The notes: generated from the letters alone by a model not told the origin. Shown: positions 51,406 to 59,397, counted from the stretch's first letter. The stretch: DNA of 64,000 nucleotides from an uncultured Eubacteriales bacterium (GCA_900315595.1 OMZQ01000003.1:62001-126000); one strand, 5' to 3'. Translations and numbers: made by a program.

Positions 51406-53151
51406 TCACCGGGCTGCATGGGGCAGTCTGCTTTTCTTTTGCTCCGGCTGCAGATGTTCCGATTTCTGACGATTGCGTTGATGGGTTGCGCGATCCTCCA
51501 AATCAACCTCATGAAGATCCGCATCCACTGTTGTGATTGTGTCACGCCTTGCAAAAACCGGCAGCTTTTCCGGGGAGGCCTTGCGGATCTCGTCAAAGGC
51601 AGCGTTTTCCTTTTCGAGACGGATCGCCAGACGCGCGGCGGCGAGGGCTGATTGGTCGAGAGCTTCCGCTTCGGGGCGGAGCTCGTCGAAGCGCTGCAGC
51701 TCGGAGCGGTATTCTGCCTCAAATGCGGACTCTCTCCCGGCATGATGCCGGGCCGCTGCGTCGGCAGCGGAAAGCATCTCGGAGATTTCCTTTCGCGCCT
51801 GTTTTGCAATCGCGGCGCGCTTGTTTGGCTGGGCCGCCATGCTTCGGATGGCTTCCTCCTTGGCGAAGCCCCGGAGGATGGAGGTCTCTTCGTTTTTCAG
51901 CTCCTCGATTTCCTCGGTTAGGCCCTGGATCTTTTCTGTTAGCTCCCGCTTTTTGGAAATTGCCAGCAGCGGCAGAGCGTCCCGTTCCTCGGTCAAGGCC
52001 TTGCGCTGCCTGCGCTTTGCCTGCAATGCCGTCAGCAGCTCATTGTAGCTTGCAAACATCAGCCTCGCCTTCGAAAGATAAGCTTCGGCTTTTTCCTTGT
52101 GTGTCCTGGCGTGGTTTGCGCTGAACCGCAGGACCAGCAGCCGGGCGCGGATGGATTCCAGCAGTTCGGCCATGGCCGGGATCGAGTGCTTCACCGCGTC
52201 AGTCAGCTTCGTGATTGCGGCCTTGAGCGATTTCAGCAGAGCGTTGTCCTGCTTGATTTGCCGGTTCAGCTCGCAGCGGTCCGAGACGATTCCGTTCTTT
52301 TCCAGTGCTCTTGCGACAACACCCTCGTGGATCGTGGGTTGTTCGTCCCGGCCCTGATCCGCAAAGCTGCGATGGTCGATGCGCTCCTCCCGGCCTGCTG
52401 CTTCCAGAAATCGGTTCACGTGCTCCGCCCAGGCCTCCCGCCAGAGGCAGAGCTGTTCTTCGCTGTTCCAGCGCTCGGCAATCGGGTTTTGCCTTCCGTA
52501 CTTGGTACTCTTCGGGTACTTTGATGCACGCTCAAGGTCCTGAGCCTCAGCGGCAGAGGGCGTCATGTAAACCTTCTTTTTGCCGACCTTATACGGATAT
52601 TGCTTCTCCCAGCCGTCATGCTGTGCCGTTTTGAACTCTGACGCGGTGAAGCCTTTTTCGATTCCATCCTTCACGCAGAGATATTCTTTTTCCGTTTTCG
52701 CCTGCCAAGTGCCGTCGGGATTCAACGGACGTACCGTCAGCAGAATATGCGCGTGGGGGTTGTGCCCGTCGGTGTCGTGGATCGCCATGTCAGCGCACAT
52801 GCCCTGAGCTACAAACTGCGTTTGAATAAACTCCGACAGGAGCCGCATCCATTCCGTTTTGCCCAGCTCCACCGGCAGGGCCACAACAAATTCCCGGGCC
52901 AGCCTGCTGTCCTTCGTCTTCTCCGCCGCCTCCACGGCATTCCAGAACGTTTCCCGGTTTTTCCATTCCGGCGGCGCATTGGGCGGAAGAAAAACCTGTT
53001 GCGCGACCAATCCGCGTTTGCGGGTATAGTCATGCTGCACGCCGTCATAATTGTTGTAGATCCTGGAACAGCTCAGATAGGCTGCCGCTGCGCAGGCGGA
53101 CCGTCCCGCCCCGCGACTGACGACCTTTGCCTCCAGGTGGTAAATTGCCAT
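51406..53151 (-). CDS. MobA/MobL (MobQ-type) relaxase
   Basis: The 581-residue protein has an N-terminal relaxase domain. It starts MAIYHLEAKVVSRGAGRSAC, with the catalytic Tyr likely in AAAYLS near residue 25 and the metal-binding H-x-D region AIHDTDGHNPHAHILLTVRP near residue 145. The C-terminal half is a long coiled coil (about residues 290-560). MobQ relaxases nick oriT and pilot the strand into a conjugative pore supplied by another element. It ends close to the Fur-box promoter and starts 380 bases from the oriT. Confidence 0.92.
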   Translation of the reverse strand: MAIYHLEAKVVSRGAGRSACAAAAYLSCSRIYNNYDGVQHDYTRKRGLVAQQVFLPPNAPPEWKNRETFWNAVEAAEKTKDSRLAREFVVALPVELGKTEWMRLLSEFIQTQFVAQGMCADMAIHDTDGHNPHAHILLTVRPLNPDGTWQAKTEKEYLCVKDGIEKGFTASEFKTAQHDGWEKQYPYKVGKKKVYMTPSAAEAQDLERASKYPKSTKYGRQNPIAERWNSEEQLCLWREAWAEHVNRFLEAAGREERIDHRSFADQGRDEQPTIHEGVVARALEKNGIVSDRCELNRQIKQDNALLKSLKAAITKLTDAVKHSIPAMAELLESIRARLLVLRFSANHARTHKEKAEAYLSKARLMFASYNELLTALQAKRRQRKALTEERDALPLLAISKKRELTEKIQGLTEEIEELKNEETSILRGFAKEEAIRSMAAQPNKRAAIAKQARKEISEMLSAADAAARHHAGRESAFEAEYRSELQRFDELRPEAEALDQSALAAARLAIRLEKENAAFDEIRKASPEKLPVFARRDTITTVDADLHEVDLEDRATHQRNRQKSEHLQPEQKKSRLPHAAR

Positions 53152-53175
53152 TCACTTTGCCTCCTTTTCTGTAGT

Positions 53176-53416
53176 GGCCGCAGACCCCTGCGGCCATAAC
53201 CGTTTTGATAAGTGCTTCGCGCCATGGCCGGTCAGGTGACCGGCCACTACGGCAAACGCCATTCTTTAAGTGTTTCGCAATATGATAGGACGTAGTGCGT
53301 AAGCCCATAGATTTGCAAAACCAGCCTTTGACAGGTTTTGCAAACAGCAGGTGTCGGGCGGCGCAATGCACCGCAGCATCCCGGACAATTCCGGGATGCG
53401 CTGTCCAGGACAGCGC
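53176..53416. repeat. Cluster of inverted repeats upstream of the relaxase
   Basis: Five near-perfect hairpins follow each other: GGCCGCAG/CTGCGGCC (53176-53195), TGGCCGGTCA/TGACCGGCCA (53225-53246), TTTGCAAAACC/GGTTTTGCAAA (53312-53344), CATCCCGGA/TCCGGGATG (53377-53398) and GCGCTGTCC/GGACAGCGC (53398-53416). They lie between the relaxase gene and the oriT. No supported gene is seen in 53,152-53,729. Confidence 0.75.
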
Positions 53417-53534
53417 CGACAGCTGCGCGGACGAGAGGAGCGCAGCCCGCATCGTCCGTCGTTCTCCGCATAGAACGAAATCCGCCTCGCAGAGCGCACG
53501 GCCCGATTGGGTGGGTACCACCCGGTCGGGATAC

Positions 53535-53586
53535 CACCACCTCCAAAATGCAGCGCATTTCGGAGGTGGTGAGTAAGTGCGCCCTT
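53535..53586 (+). other. Origin of transfer (oriT), RSF1010/R1162 type
   Basis: An inverted repeat, CACCACCTCC / GGAGGTGGTG at 53535-53571 with an inner ATGC/GCAT pairing, is followed two bases later by TAAGTGCGCCCT (53574-53585). This is the nic-region sequence of IncQ plasmids (RSF1010, R1162) and pSC101, in the same layout as R1162: hairpin, then core. The MobA/MobL relaxase encoded nearby is the matching family. The exact nick is inferred to lie in or just after the core. Confidence 0.85.
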
Positions 53587-53729
53587 CGGGAAAAAGAAAC
53601 TGACGGGACAGCCTGCTTCCCAGCCATCCCGCCGCGTTGGATTTCGCGCCGTTTTCCGTTTTTCGTCTTCTGTCGCAATTCTGGTCGCTGCAGGTTTGAA
53701 TTCCTGCCGCAACAACAAAAGAACCGTTT

Positions 53730-53963
53730 TCAAGACAAGTCACCCCGCAGCTCCAGCGCCTTCGTGATCTTCGTCAGAAATGTCTCTAACTCCGCCAAGG
53801 TCATCCCGTTCGTGAACGGCATCGCTTTCTCAACAATTGCACCCTTCTGAATTAAGCGCCTCGTCCGTTCCTTCCGCTCCCGCACACGGTCCCGTGCCTG
53901 GGCTTCCTCATAACGGTGGCGCATTTGCATAAGTTCCTTCTGGAGGTCCGTTGGTTTATCCAT
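53730..53963 (-). CDS. DUF3847-like small mobile-element protein
   Basis: The 77-residue protein (MDKPTDLQKELMQMRHRYEE at the N-terminus, ending ITKALELRGDLS) is a charged helical protein of the kind annotated DUF3847 in clostridial mobilizable and conjugative elements, usually near relaxases. The ATG at 53963 has AAAGGGG a few bases upstream. It lies between the recombinase terminator and the oriT. An accessory role in mobilization is possible; no function is known. Confidence 0.75.
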   Translation of the reverse strand: MDKPTDLQKELMQMRHRYEEAQARDRVRERKERTRRLIQKGAIVEKAMPFTNGMTLAELETFLTKITKALELRGDLS

Positions 53964-53995
53964 GATTTTAAAGTCCCCTTTCCTGTAAAAATGCA

Positions 53996-54039
53996 AAACG
54001 GGCCGCAAGGGAATTGCTTCATCCCCTTGCAGCCCGTTT
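53996..54039 (-). terminator. Terminator after the serine recombinase gene
   Basis: AAACGGGC and GCAAGGG pair with CCCTTGC and GCCCGTTT around a loop. On the minus strand TTTTGCATTTTT follows. Confidence 0.85.
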
Positions 54040-54051
54040 GCTGTCGTTTTG

Positions 54052-55863
54052 TTATTCTGTTGTCGCCGGGAGTTCCGCTTCTGCTAATGCCGCAGCTGCT
54101 GCCTCCGCTGCTTCCTTCGCTTTTCGCTCCTTGCGCCGGTAATACTTTTCCCGATTCGCTGCCCGCTTCTTTCGCTCAGCCTCCAGCTGTGCCAGCTCCT
54201 CCGGGGTGGGCTCTGGCGTCGGCACCTCAAAGCGCCCGATGAAGTTCAGATAGATCTCCACCTCCTGGCAGCGGTCACCGTACTCGTCCTTCGTCGGAGC
54301 GTGCACCAGGATGCGATCAATGAACTCGTTGATCATGGGCGTGGTCAGCTCCGTGAAGTCCCGGTACTTTTTTGCCAAAGCCAGAAACTGCTCCACACGA
54401 TCTGTGTCAGCCTCATAAGCCGCAATCTGTGATTCTTCGGAGGCGATCAGCTTTTCCAGCCCGGCCTGCTCAGCTTCGTATTCCTCAGACAAGGCCTTGT
54501 AGCGCTTTTCGGGAAGATCCTCCAGCACGTAGGATTCATACAGCTTTTTCAGCAGCCGGTCCAGCTCCTTGCAGCGCTTTTTCGCCCTCTGCACCTTGCG
54601 TCGAAGCTCCTTTGCGGAAGCCTCCTGCCGAATGCTGGAAGCCTCCCGGACCTTCCGCACGAATTCCGCTTCATTCTGAATGGCGTAAACGCTGACTGTG
54701 CGAATTGTTTCCAGAATCAGTTGCCGCAGCGCCTTTGTACTGATTTGATGAGAACAGCATTCGTTGCGCTCATGTTCCATGGTCATTTTATAGGTGGAGC
54801 AGTTGTATCCATCTATAAAATATATCTTACCATTTGCGCCGGTTCTCCTGATACGGTGGTTGTACATCTTTCTTCCGCAGTCTGCGCAAAACACCAATCC
54901 CGTCAGGGGATTTGCTTCGCCAATTGTATCTGTCCTCCGCCTGGTTTTGCATACTTTCTGTGCGATGTCCCATGTCTCCTGATCAATAATTGCCTCATGC
55001 ATGTTTTCAAAAATGGCCCACTCCGACGGCTCATTCATAATTCGTTTGTCCTTGTAGGATTCTTTAGAGGATCGGAAATTGACTGTATGGCCTAAGTATT
55101 CCGGCTTCGAGAGAATACGCCTTACAGTATAGCTGTACCAATCGTGCGGCCTACTCATGTCGTAGGTGTTCCGATGCGCACCAATTCCTCTAATTGCAAG
55201 ATAATATCCGGGACACTCAATCTTCTCCGCAGTAAGCTGTTTCGCTATTTCATATGGACCTTTTCCGTTGACTGCAAGTTGATAAATCTTTCGGACAACC
55301 GCCGCTGCCTCTGGATCAATGATCCAGCGATTCTTATCCTCCGGGTCCTTCTTGTAGCCATAAATCGGCGTGTTTGTAATTGGCTTCCCGGATTTGCCCT
55401 TGACCTTGTATGCCGCTTTGATTTTTCGGCTCTGGTCCCGCAGATACCACTCGTTCATGATATTCAGAAACGGCGCGAACTCGCTGCTGTTCTGGTCCTC
55501 GCTGTCCACGTTATTTGCGACAGCAATAAAATGAACCCCATGCTCCCGGAAGAATACCTCAGTGTAGAAGCCCGTCTGCAGATAGTTTCTGCCGATCCGG
55601 CTCATGTCCTTGACCAGCACGGTTCCGACCTTCCCGGCCTCAATGTCCGCGATCAACCGCTTCCAGTCCGGGCGGTCGAAGTTGCCGCCGGACCAGCCGT
55701 CGTCGGTATAGTGGTGCAGGTTCGTGTAGCCGTGCTGTGTGGCGTAGGTTTCGAGGTAAAGCTTCTGGTTTGCAATGGAGCTTGAGTCGCCCGACAGCTC
55801 ATCGTCGCGCGACAGCCGCTCATAGAGAGCGGTGATCTTTTCTTCCGTCTGTCTGCTGGTCAT
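54052..55863 (-). CDS. Large serine recombinase (TnpX-like, DUF4368-type)
   Basis: The 603-residue protein has a resolvase catalytic domain (residues about 10-160) with catalytic Ser18 in ALYERLSRDDELSGDS and the RIGRNYLQTG segment. A recombinase domain follows (about 190-310), then a zinc-ribbon region (GLVFCADCGRKMYNHR near 330, CCSHQ near 390), a coiled coil, and an acidic/alanine-rich tail. Such enzymes integrate and excise elements at short core sites. It is the only site-specific recombinase in the island and thus the likely integrase. AAAGGAG precedes the ATG. Confidence 0.94.
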   Translation of the reverse strand: MTSRQTEEKITALYERLSRDDELSGDSSSIANQKLYLETYATQHGYTNLHHYTDDGWSGGNFDRPDWKRLIADIEAGKVGTVLVKDMSRIGRNYLQTGFYTEVFFREHGVHFIAVANNVDSEDQNSSEFAPFLNIMNEWYLRDQSRKIKAAYKVKGKSGKPITNTPIYGYKKDPEDKNRWIIDPEAAAVVRKIYQLAVNGKGPYEIAKQLTAEKIECPGYYLAIRGIGAHRNTYDMSRPHDWYSYTVRRILSKPEYLGHTVNFRSSKESYKDKRIMNEPSEWAIFENMHEAIIDQETWDIAQKVCKTRRRTDTIGEANPLTGLVFCADCGRKMYNHRIRRTGANGKIYFIDGYNCSTYKMTMEHERNECCSHQISTKALRQLILETIRTVSVYAIQNEAEFVRKVREASSIRQEASAKELRRKVQRAKKRCKELDRLLKKLYESYVLEDLPEKRYKALSEEYEAEQAGLEKLIASEESQIAAYEADTDRVEQFLALAKKYRDFTELTTPMINEFIDRILVHAPTKDEYGDRCQEVEIYLNFIGRFEVPTPEPTPEELAQLEAERKKRAANREKYYRRKERKAKEAAEAAAAALAEAELPATTE

Positions 55864-56072
55864 ACCTGACTCCTTTCAGACTGACGGCTCATTTGTGGCA
55901 CGTTCAGTATAGCACATTTTGACTCCGATTCCAACCCTTCATTTTGAATTAAGTGAAAAATCTTGTCCTCGAAGGTCTCCGCCGCGTTCTCGCTGAAATG
56001 GGCGTTGACCCGGTAATTGGTCGAGCCGATCCGTCGGCTCAAGGTAAAGGTGTTGCTGGGTGTTTTCTCCAT
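55860..56072 (-). CDS. TnpW-like transposon protein
   Basis: The 70-residue protein starts MEKTPSNTFTLSRRIGSTNY and continues RVNAHFSENAAETFEDKIFH, matching the small TnpW proteins found with TnpX-type recombinases. AAAGGAG is five bases before the ATG at 56072. Its stop overlaps the recombinase start (ATGA), so the two are coupled. A longer upstream reading frame is rejected because it passes through a strong ribosome-binding site. Confidence 0.85.
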   Translation of the reverse strand: MEKTPSNTFTLSRRIGSTNYRVNAHFSENAAETFEDKIFHLIQNEGLESESKCAILNVPQMSRQSERSQV

Positions 56073-56125
56073 AGAGCTCCTTTCCGCGCATGCTGCGCTC
56101 TGTAATGATGTGTTTGGTGTTGTAA

Positions 56126-56220
56126 TTACATTGCGTTTGCCTCCTTGCAAAGTCGTTTTGATTTGGATGGATAGAGTAGATTTCCGGTATAAACGGCCTT
56201 GCTCAAATTGTGATAACCAT
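56126..56220 (-). other. Two miniature ORFs in the leader of tnpW-recombinase
   Basis: On the minus strand AAAGGAGG precedes ATG-GTT-ATC-ACA-ATT-TGA (56220-56203, peptide MVITI). Further down AAGGAGG (56146-56140) precedes ATG directly followed by TAA (56131-56126), a start-stop pair. Both have ideal ribosome-binding sites. They may set translation or attenuation of the downstream recombinase genes. Confidence 0.5.
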
Positions 56221-56303
56221 GCTGTCGCCTCCTTTCAAAAGATTGTTTTCAGTTGATTCCGTCTGCAGTGGCGCATATTGTGTGCCATCTGCCTCCGACA
56301 AAA

Positions 56304-56379
56304 AACTGCCTCCACGAAAAAGTGGAAGCAGTTATCATAAAATGCGAAACGCCCGGTGAATCGCGCTTGTTCACCGGGC
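56304..56379 (-). terminator. Two hairpins downstream of the sigma-like gene
   Basis: AACTGCCTCCAC/GTGGAAGCAGTT (56304-56333, one mismatch) and GCCCGGTGAA/TTCACCGGGC (56351-56379, perfect ten-base stem) lie in the 56.07-56.48 kb gap between tnpW and the sigma-like gene. They may insulate the recombinase leader from upstream transcription. Confidence 0.55.
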
Positions 56380-56446
56380 CCTCTACCTATAGGAAAATCA
56401 GAGGTCGTTTTCGGAACTGTTTTCAGAAAAAACCTCAAAAATGCAA

Positions 56447-56494
56447 ATAGAAAAGCCGCACAACCCAAGGACTGTTCCCTAAGGCTGTGCGGCT
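56447..56494 (-). terminator. Terminator overlapping the end of the sigma-like gene
   Basis: On the minus strand AGCCGCACA, which includes the last codons of the gene, pairs with TGTGCGGCT and is followed by TTTTC. Confidence 0.7.
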
Positions 56495-57333
56495 CTCGCC
56501 CCTCCGTATTCGTAATATCGCTTCATGATGCTGTCGACTCGTTTCAGCACCCCGCTGTGGCTGGCGTAGCCAAGCTGCTGCGCAATCTCCGCCCAAGTAT
56601 AGCCCCGCTGTCGCAAATCCAGCAGCCTGCGGTCCTGCTCTGTCAGCGTTTTCAGAAAGGATTCCAGAAACACCTTGGAGATCACGTGCTCCTCCACATG
56701 GCTGGATGCGTCCGGGATGAAGAACATAAGGCCGAAGTACTCGTCTCCGTAGGTCTGCTCCAGAGAAACCTCCTGTACCTTCTTGGATCGCGTATGATAC
56801 CACTCCCGAAGGAAATCCGTCCGCACGTTGGAGCGCACTGGCTCAAAGTCCTCGTGGCATGGCATCTCCTTTACCACGTCCAGCACCGGCTGCCAGTTCT
56901 GATCCACGATCACCCGCTTGACGATCCGTTCAAACAGGGTGTCGACCTCCTCTTTGCCCGGATAGGCAAACGGCAGATTCCGCGGATGATGAATCAGCCG
57001 CGGCAGGTTCATGCCGGTTTCCTTCTCCACCTCTTTTGCCCAGATAGGCAGGCTGTAGGAGAAAATCCACACAGGGCAGAAGCCGGAGTAATGCTCCTTC
57101 CAGCCCCGGAAGCCGAAATGGGGAAAGGCCAGATCGGACACGGCGTCCAGGATCTCCTTCCGGAATTCATCCCCGTCGATGATATCCAGTTGCTCGTTGG
57201 CAGAAAAGATATCGCCCGGAATCCGGGGCAACTTTGCAAGTACCGGGTACTTTGAGATCACTTCCCAGGGCAGAATGTACACCAGCGGCAGATACCGCAG
57301 ATTGCTGTCCGCCGGGATGCGGAGCACTGCCAT
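56479..57333 (-). CDS. Sigma-70 region 4-like DNA-binding protein of the mobile element
   Basis: The 284-residue protein has an N-terminal part of unknown fold (MAVLRIPADSNLRYLPLVYI and on). Its C-terminus (about residues 205-275) contains LTEQDRRLLDLRQRGYTWAE followed by IAQQLGYASHSGVLKRVDSI, a helix-turn-helix like sigma factor region 4. Similar proteins occur in clostridial integrative elements and are called sigma-like factors. GGAGGTGG lies just upstream of the ATG at 57333. It may control transfer or excision genes. Confidence 0.75.
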   Translation of the reverse strand: MAVLRIPADSNLRYLPLVYILPWEVISKYPVLAKLPRIPGDIFSANEQLDIIDGDEFRKEILDAVSDLAFPHFGFRGWKEHYSGFCPVWIFSYSLPIWAKEVEKETGMNLPRLIHHPRNLPFAYPGKEEVDTLFERIVKRVIVDQNWQPVLDVVKEMPCHEDFEPVRSNVRTDFLREWYHTRSKKVQEVSLEQTYGDEYFGLMFFIPDASSHVEEHVISKVFLESFLKTLTEQDRRLLDLRQRGYTWAEIAQQLGYASHSGVLKRVDSIMKRYYEYGGARAAQP

Positions 57334-57524
57334 TTGACCACCTCCTCCACGATTTGACTGCAAGAACTGTGTCCTACTATTTAACGACACTTCGACAGGT
57401 GAAATGTCACCAAAACAAGAAAAATCTTTTCCAAAGCTGTTTTTTTGTGCATTTACCCATAGCCCCAGCATAGCCCCAGCCCCAGCATGATCTTATCACA
57501 AGATATGTCCCATAAACAGGACAT

Positions 57525-57569
57525 AAAAATCCCCCGGCGCATGGGACACAAAAATCCTTGCGCCGGGGG
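57525..57569 (-). terminator. Terminator after the XRE regulator gene
   Basis: CCCCCGGCGCA pairs perfectly with TGCGCCGGGGG around 17 bases; on the minus strand ATTTTTA follows. The 57,334-57,524 gap holds only short repeats (two copies of CATAGCCCCAG, near 57,460-57,480) and small palindromes. Confidence 0.85.
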
Positions 57570-57580
57570 AACAGCTTCAA

Positions 57581-57886
57581 TTACATTTTCTCAATCAGCT
57601 GGAAGACAGCGGCCTGCTTTTCCTCATCCAGCCTGGACCAGCTTTCCAGGAGCTTTCGCTGGGTGGATGTCAACGACACCGACTCGTTCTCGTTCGCAAA
57701 AAGCTGGGATATGGTAATTCCAAAGGCAATGCAGATTTTCTCCAGCGAAGGAATCGTGGGCATCATCCCCTTGCGGAACCAGGAGGAAATTGTCGATTGC
57801 GGGAGGCCGGATCTTTCGGCAAGCTGATACTCTGTCCAGCCCCTTGCTTCCCGATACTCTGTTATTCTTGCAAGAACGTCAACCAC
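57581..57886 (-). CDS. XRE-family transcriptional regulator
   Basis: The 101-residue protein has a Cro/C1-type helix-turn-helix at residues about 6-60 (ITEYREARGWTEYQLAERSG, SQLFANENES), with a helical C-terminal tail (TQRKLLESWSRLDEEKQAAV). It starts at a GTG with GGAGG eight bases upstream. It is divergent from the SLOG-domain gene and probably represses the shared intergenic promoters, as phage-like or element regulators do. Confidence 0.88.
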   Translation of the reverse strand: MVDVLARITEYREARGWTEYQLAERSGLPQSTISSWFRKGMMPTIPSLEKICIAFGITISQLFANENESVSLTSTQRKLLESWSRLDEEKQAAVFQLIEKM

Positions 57887-57937
57887 AGCACTCGCCTCCG
57901 CCCATCGATTTCTCGTTTATTATACTTGCGTTTATCG

Positions 57938-57966
57938 TTGCAATTTAATAGTTTCTATCGTATTAT
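57938..57966 (+). promoter_or_regulatory. Promoter for the SLOG-domain gene
   Basis: TTGCAA (57938-57943), 17 bases and TATTAT (57961-57966) lie 35 bases upstream of the gene. On the other strand TATAAT near 57,919-57,924 probably serves the XRE gene. Confidence 0.65.
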
Positions 57967-58001
57967 TTTAACGAGATACACAAGCATAATGGAGGCAGTT
58001 T

Positions 58002-58433
58002 ATGACAGTAACTTTTTGTGGGCACAGAGAACTGAACAATCCCGGAGCAATCCGATGCTGGCTGGAGAAAACGGTAGAGGGTTTGATTGAAGAAGGAGCG
58101 TACCGGTTCCTGCTGGGAGGCTATGGAGCCTTTGACGCCTTAGCAGCAAGCGTCGTGTTTCAGGCAAAGAAAAAGCATCCTGCAGTCCGGTCCATGCTGG
58201 TTCTTCCATACCTGAATCGAAAAGTGGATGCTTCGTTATATGACAGTACCATGTATCCTCCGTTGGAAGCAGTGCCGCGGCGCTTTGCCATCGTAAAGAG
58301 GAATGAATATATGGTAGCGCAATCCGATGTTATCGTTGCCTGCGTTCTCTACTCCTGGGGTGGAGCCGCCGCAACCCTGCGGTGCGCGGAAAGACAGCAA
58401 AAACGGATTATCCGATACCAAGAATCCGGCTGA
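58002..58433 (+). CDS. SLOG-domain (DUF1273/YpsA-like) protein
   Basis: The 143-residue protein begins MTVTFCGHRELNNPGAIRCW, with a glycine-rich turn FLLGGYGAFDALAA and late SDVIVACVLYSWGGAAATLR. This is the pattern of small Rossmann-like SLOG proteins of the DUF1273/YpsA group. SLOG domains are thought to bind nucleotides or nucleotide-derived ligands and are common in mobile elements and defence loci. GGAGG lies seven bases before the ATG. Its role here is unknown. Confidence 0.8.
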   Translation: MTVTFCGHRELNNPGAIRCWLEKTVEGLIEEGAYRFLLGGYGAFDALAASVVFQAKKKHPAVRSMLVLPYLNRKVDASLYDSTMYPPLEAVPRRFAIVKRNEYMVAQSDVIVACVLYSWGGAAATLRCAERQQKRIIRYQESG

Positions 58434-58635
58434 TTCACGCACCCGATTCTCGCGCCTCCCATGGGTATCATTCCCTGATCCGGAGGGGGGTAGTATAGGT
58501 TATTCCCCCGTTCAAGAAAGGTCCGAAAAATCGAGGCTACACCTGGGTTTTCCAGGCTCTAAAGCGGGAGATTGTCATGTGCGCATAATCTCCCGTGCAC
58601 CTATCCAGGACATGCATCAGCGTCCCCAAAAAGAG

Positions 58636-58682
58636 AAAAGCCACAGGCCTTCAGAGAGTTCTCTGAGAAACCTGTGGCTTTT
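58636..58682. terminator. Bidirectional terminator between the SLOG and TnpV genes
   Basis: AAAAGCCACAGG pairs with CCTGTGGCTTTT around an inner hairpin (CAGAGA/TCTCTG). Further hairpin CGGGAGATT/AATCTCCCG lies at about 58,566-58,594. The rest of the 58,434-58,718 gap shows no gene. Confidence 0.85.
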
Positions 58683-58718
58683 GCTGTTGCGTTGTGCTAA
58701 ACTGTTGGCAGTGAGTTA

Positions 58719-59174
58719 TCAGGCGAATACGTATTCCCGCAGGACGATTTCTTCCGCACGGTTTTGAATCGAGTTCATCCGGGCCACCCACGCCATGGGA
58801 TCGGCAGCTTTGAGCGCCTCGCTGACGCCTTCGCGCTCGGCAATCTGTGCGGTCATTTCTTCCACCTGTCGGGTGCAGACTTCGTTAACCTCCGACAAGT
58901 GTTTATACAGCTTCGCAGATCGGACCAGCTCCGCATACAACACCGGCCGATGCTCCTTGAGATACGTCTTACGCATCAGACCATACTTGCCGATCCAACT
59001 GCCAATCGTTTCCTTGTCAACAGCATCGGAAGCTTGGCGATCCTCCTGCCGCACTTCCTGCTTCGTACTGCATTCGTTTCCAGCCCTCTTTGTCAGCATA
59101 ATGTCATTGTTCGGAAGATCATAGTCTCCGACTCTGGAATACGTTCCGCCCAACTGCTCATAGATTGATTTCAT
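58719..59174 (-). CDS. TnpV-family transposon protein
   Basis: The 151-residue protein begins MKSIYEQLGGTYSRVGDYDL and contains KTYLKEHRPVLYAELVRSAK and EMTAQIAEREGVSEALKAAD, then WVARMNSIQNRAEEIVLREY. This is the full TnpV pattern found in clostridial elements with large serine recombinases. AAAGGAG is seven bases before the ATG at 59174. Its function is not established. It is the last gene at the right end of the island. Confidence 0.9.
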   Translation of the reverse strand: MKSIYEQLGGTYSRVGDYDLPNNDIMLTKRAGNECSTKQEVRQEDRQASDAVDKETIGSWIGKYGLMRKTYLKEHRPVLYAELVRSAKLYKHLSEVNEVCTRQVEEMTAQIAEREGVSEALKAADPMAWVARMNSIQNRAEEIVLREYVFA

Positions 59175-59351
59175 AATGGCTCCTTTCGTGTCAAATGCTT
59201 CCTTACAGCTTGCTCCGTCTTCACGTGTCTTTTGAGTCAAGCTCCAAAGCGCGAAAGCAAGCTGTCCTCCCAGTCGCGAGAATACGTGCTTTCGCACAAC
59301 CTCCTTTCCCACGACTGTTTCTCACATTTGCCACAAATGAGCCGCCAGTCG

Positions 59352-59397
59352 TGGTGTAGTTTATGAAGGATAAAACCTTCCTTTATAAACTACACCA
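59352..59397. repeat. Inverted repeat at the right end of the island
   Basis: TGGTGTAGTTTATGAAGG (59352-59369) and CCTTTATAAACTACACCA (59380-59397) form an 18-bp inverted repeat with one mismatch and a ten-base loop. The right arm is the attP arm next to the crossover, so the left arm is a second, inverted copy of that recombinase-binding sequence. Confidence 0.8.

Noticed and set aside
53266-53743. Overlapping minus-strand frames of 140-230 codons over the oriT block
   Set aside because: Several frames are open on both strands at once, none shows a domain, and the DNA is filled with inverted repeats and an oriT, so non-coding is more likely.
58485-58620. Possible riboswitch between the SLOG and TnpV genes
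   Set aside because: There is a nine-base hairpin and a purine-rich stretch, but it lies downstream of one gene and downstream of the other, so it cannot be a leader.
58719-59312. Longer TnpV frame starting at 59312
   Set aside because: The TnpV family begins at MKSIYEQLGG, which has AAAGGAG upstream; the extra 46 codons have no similarity.
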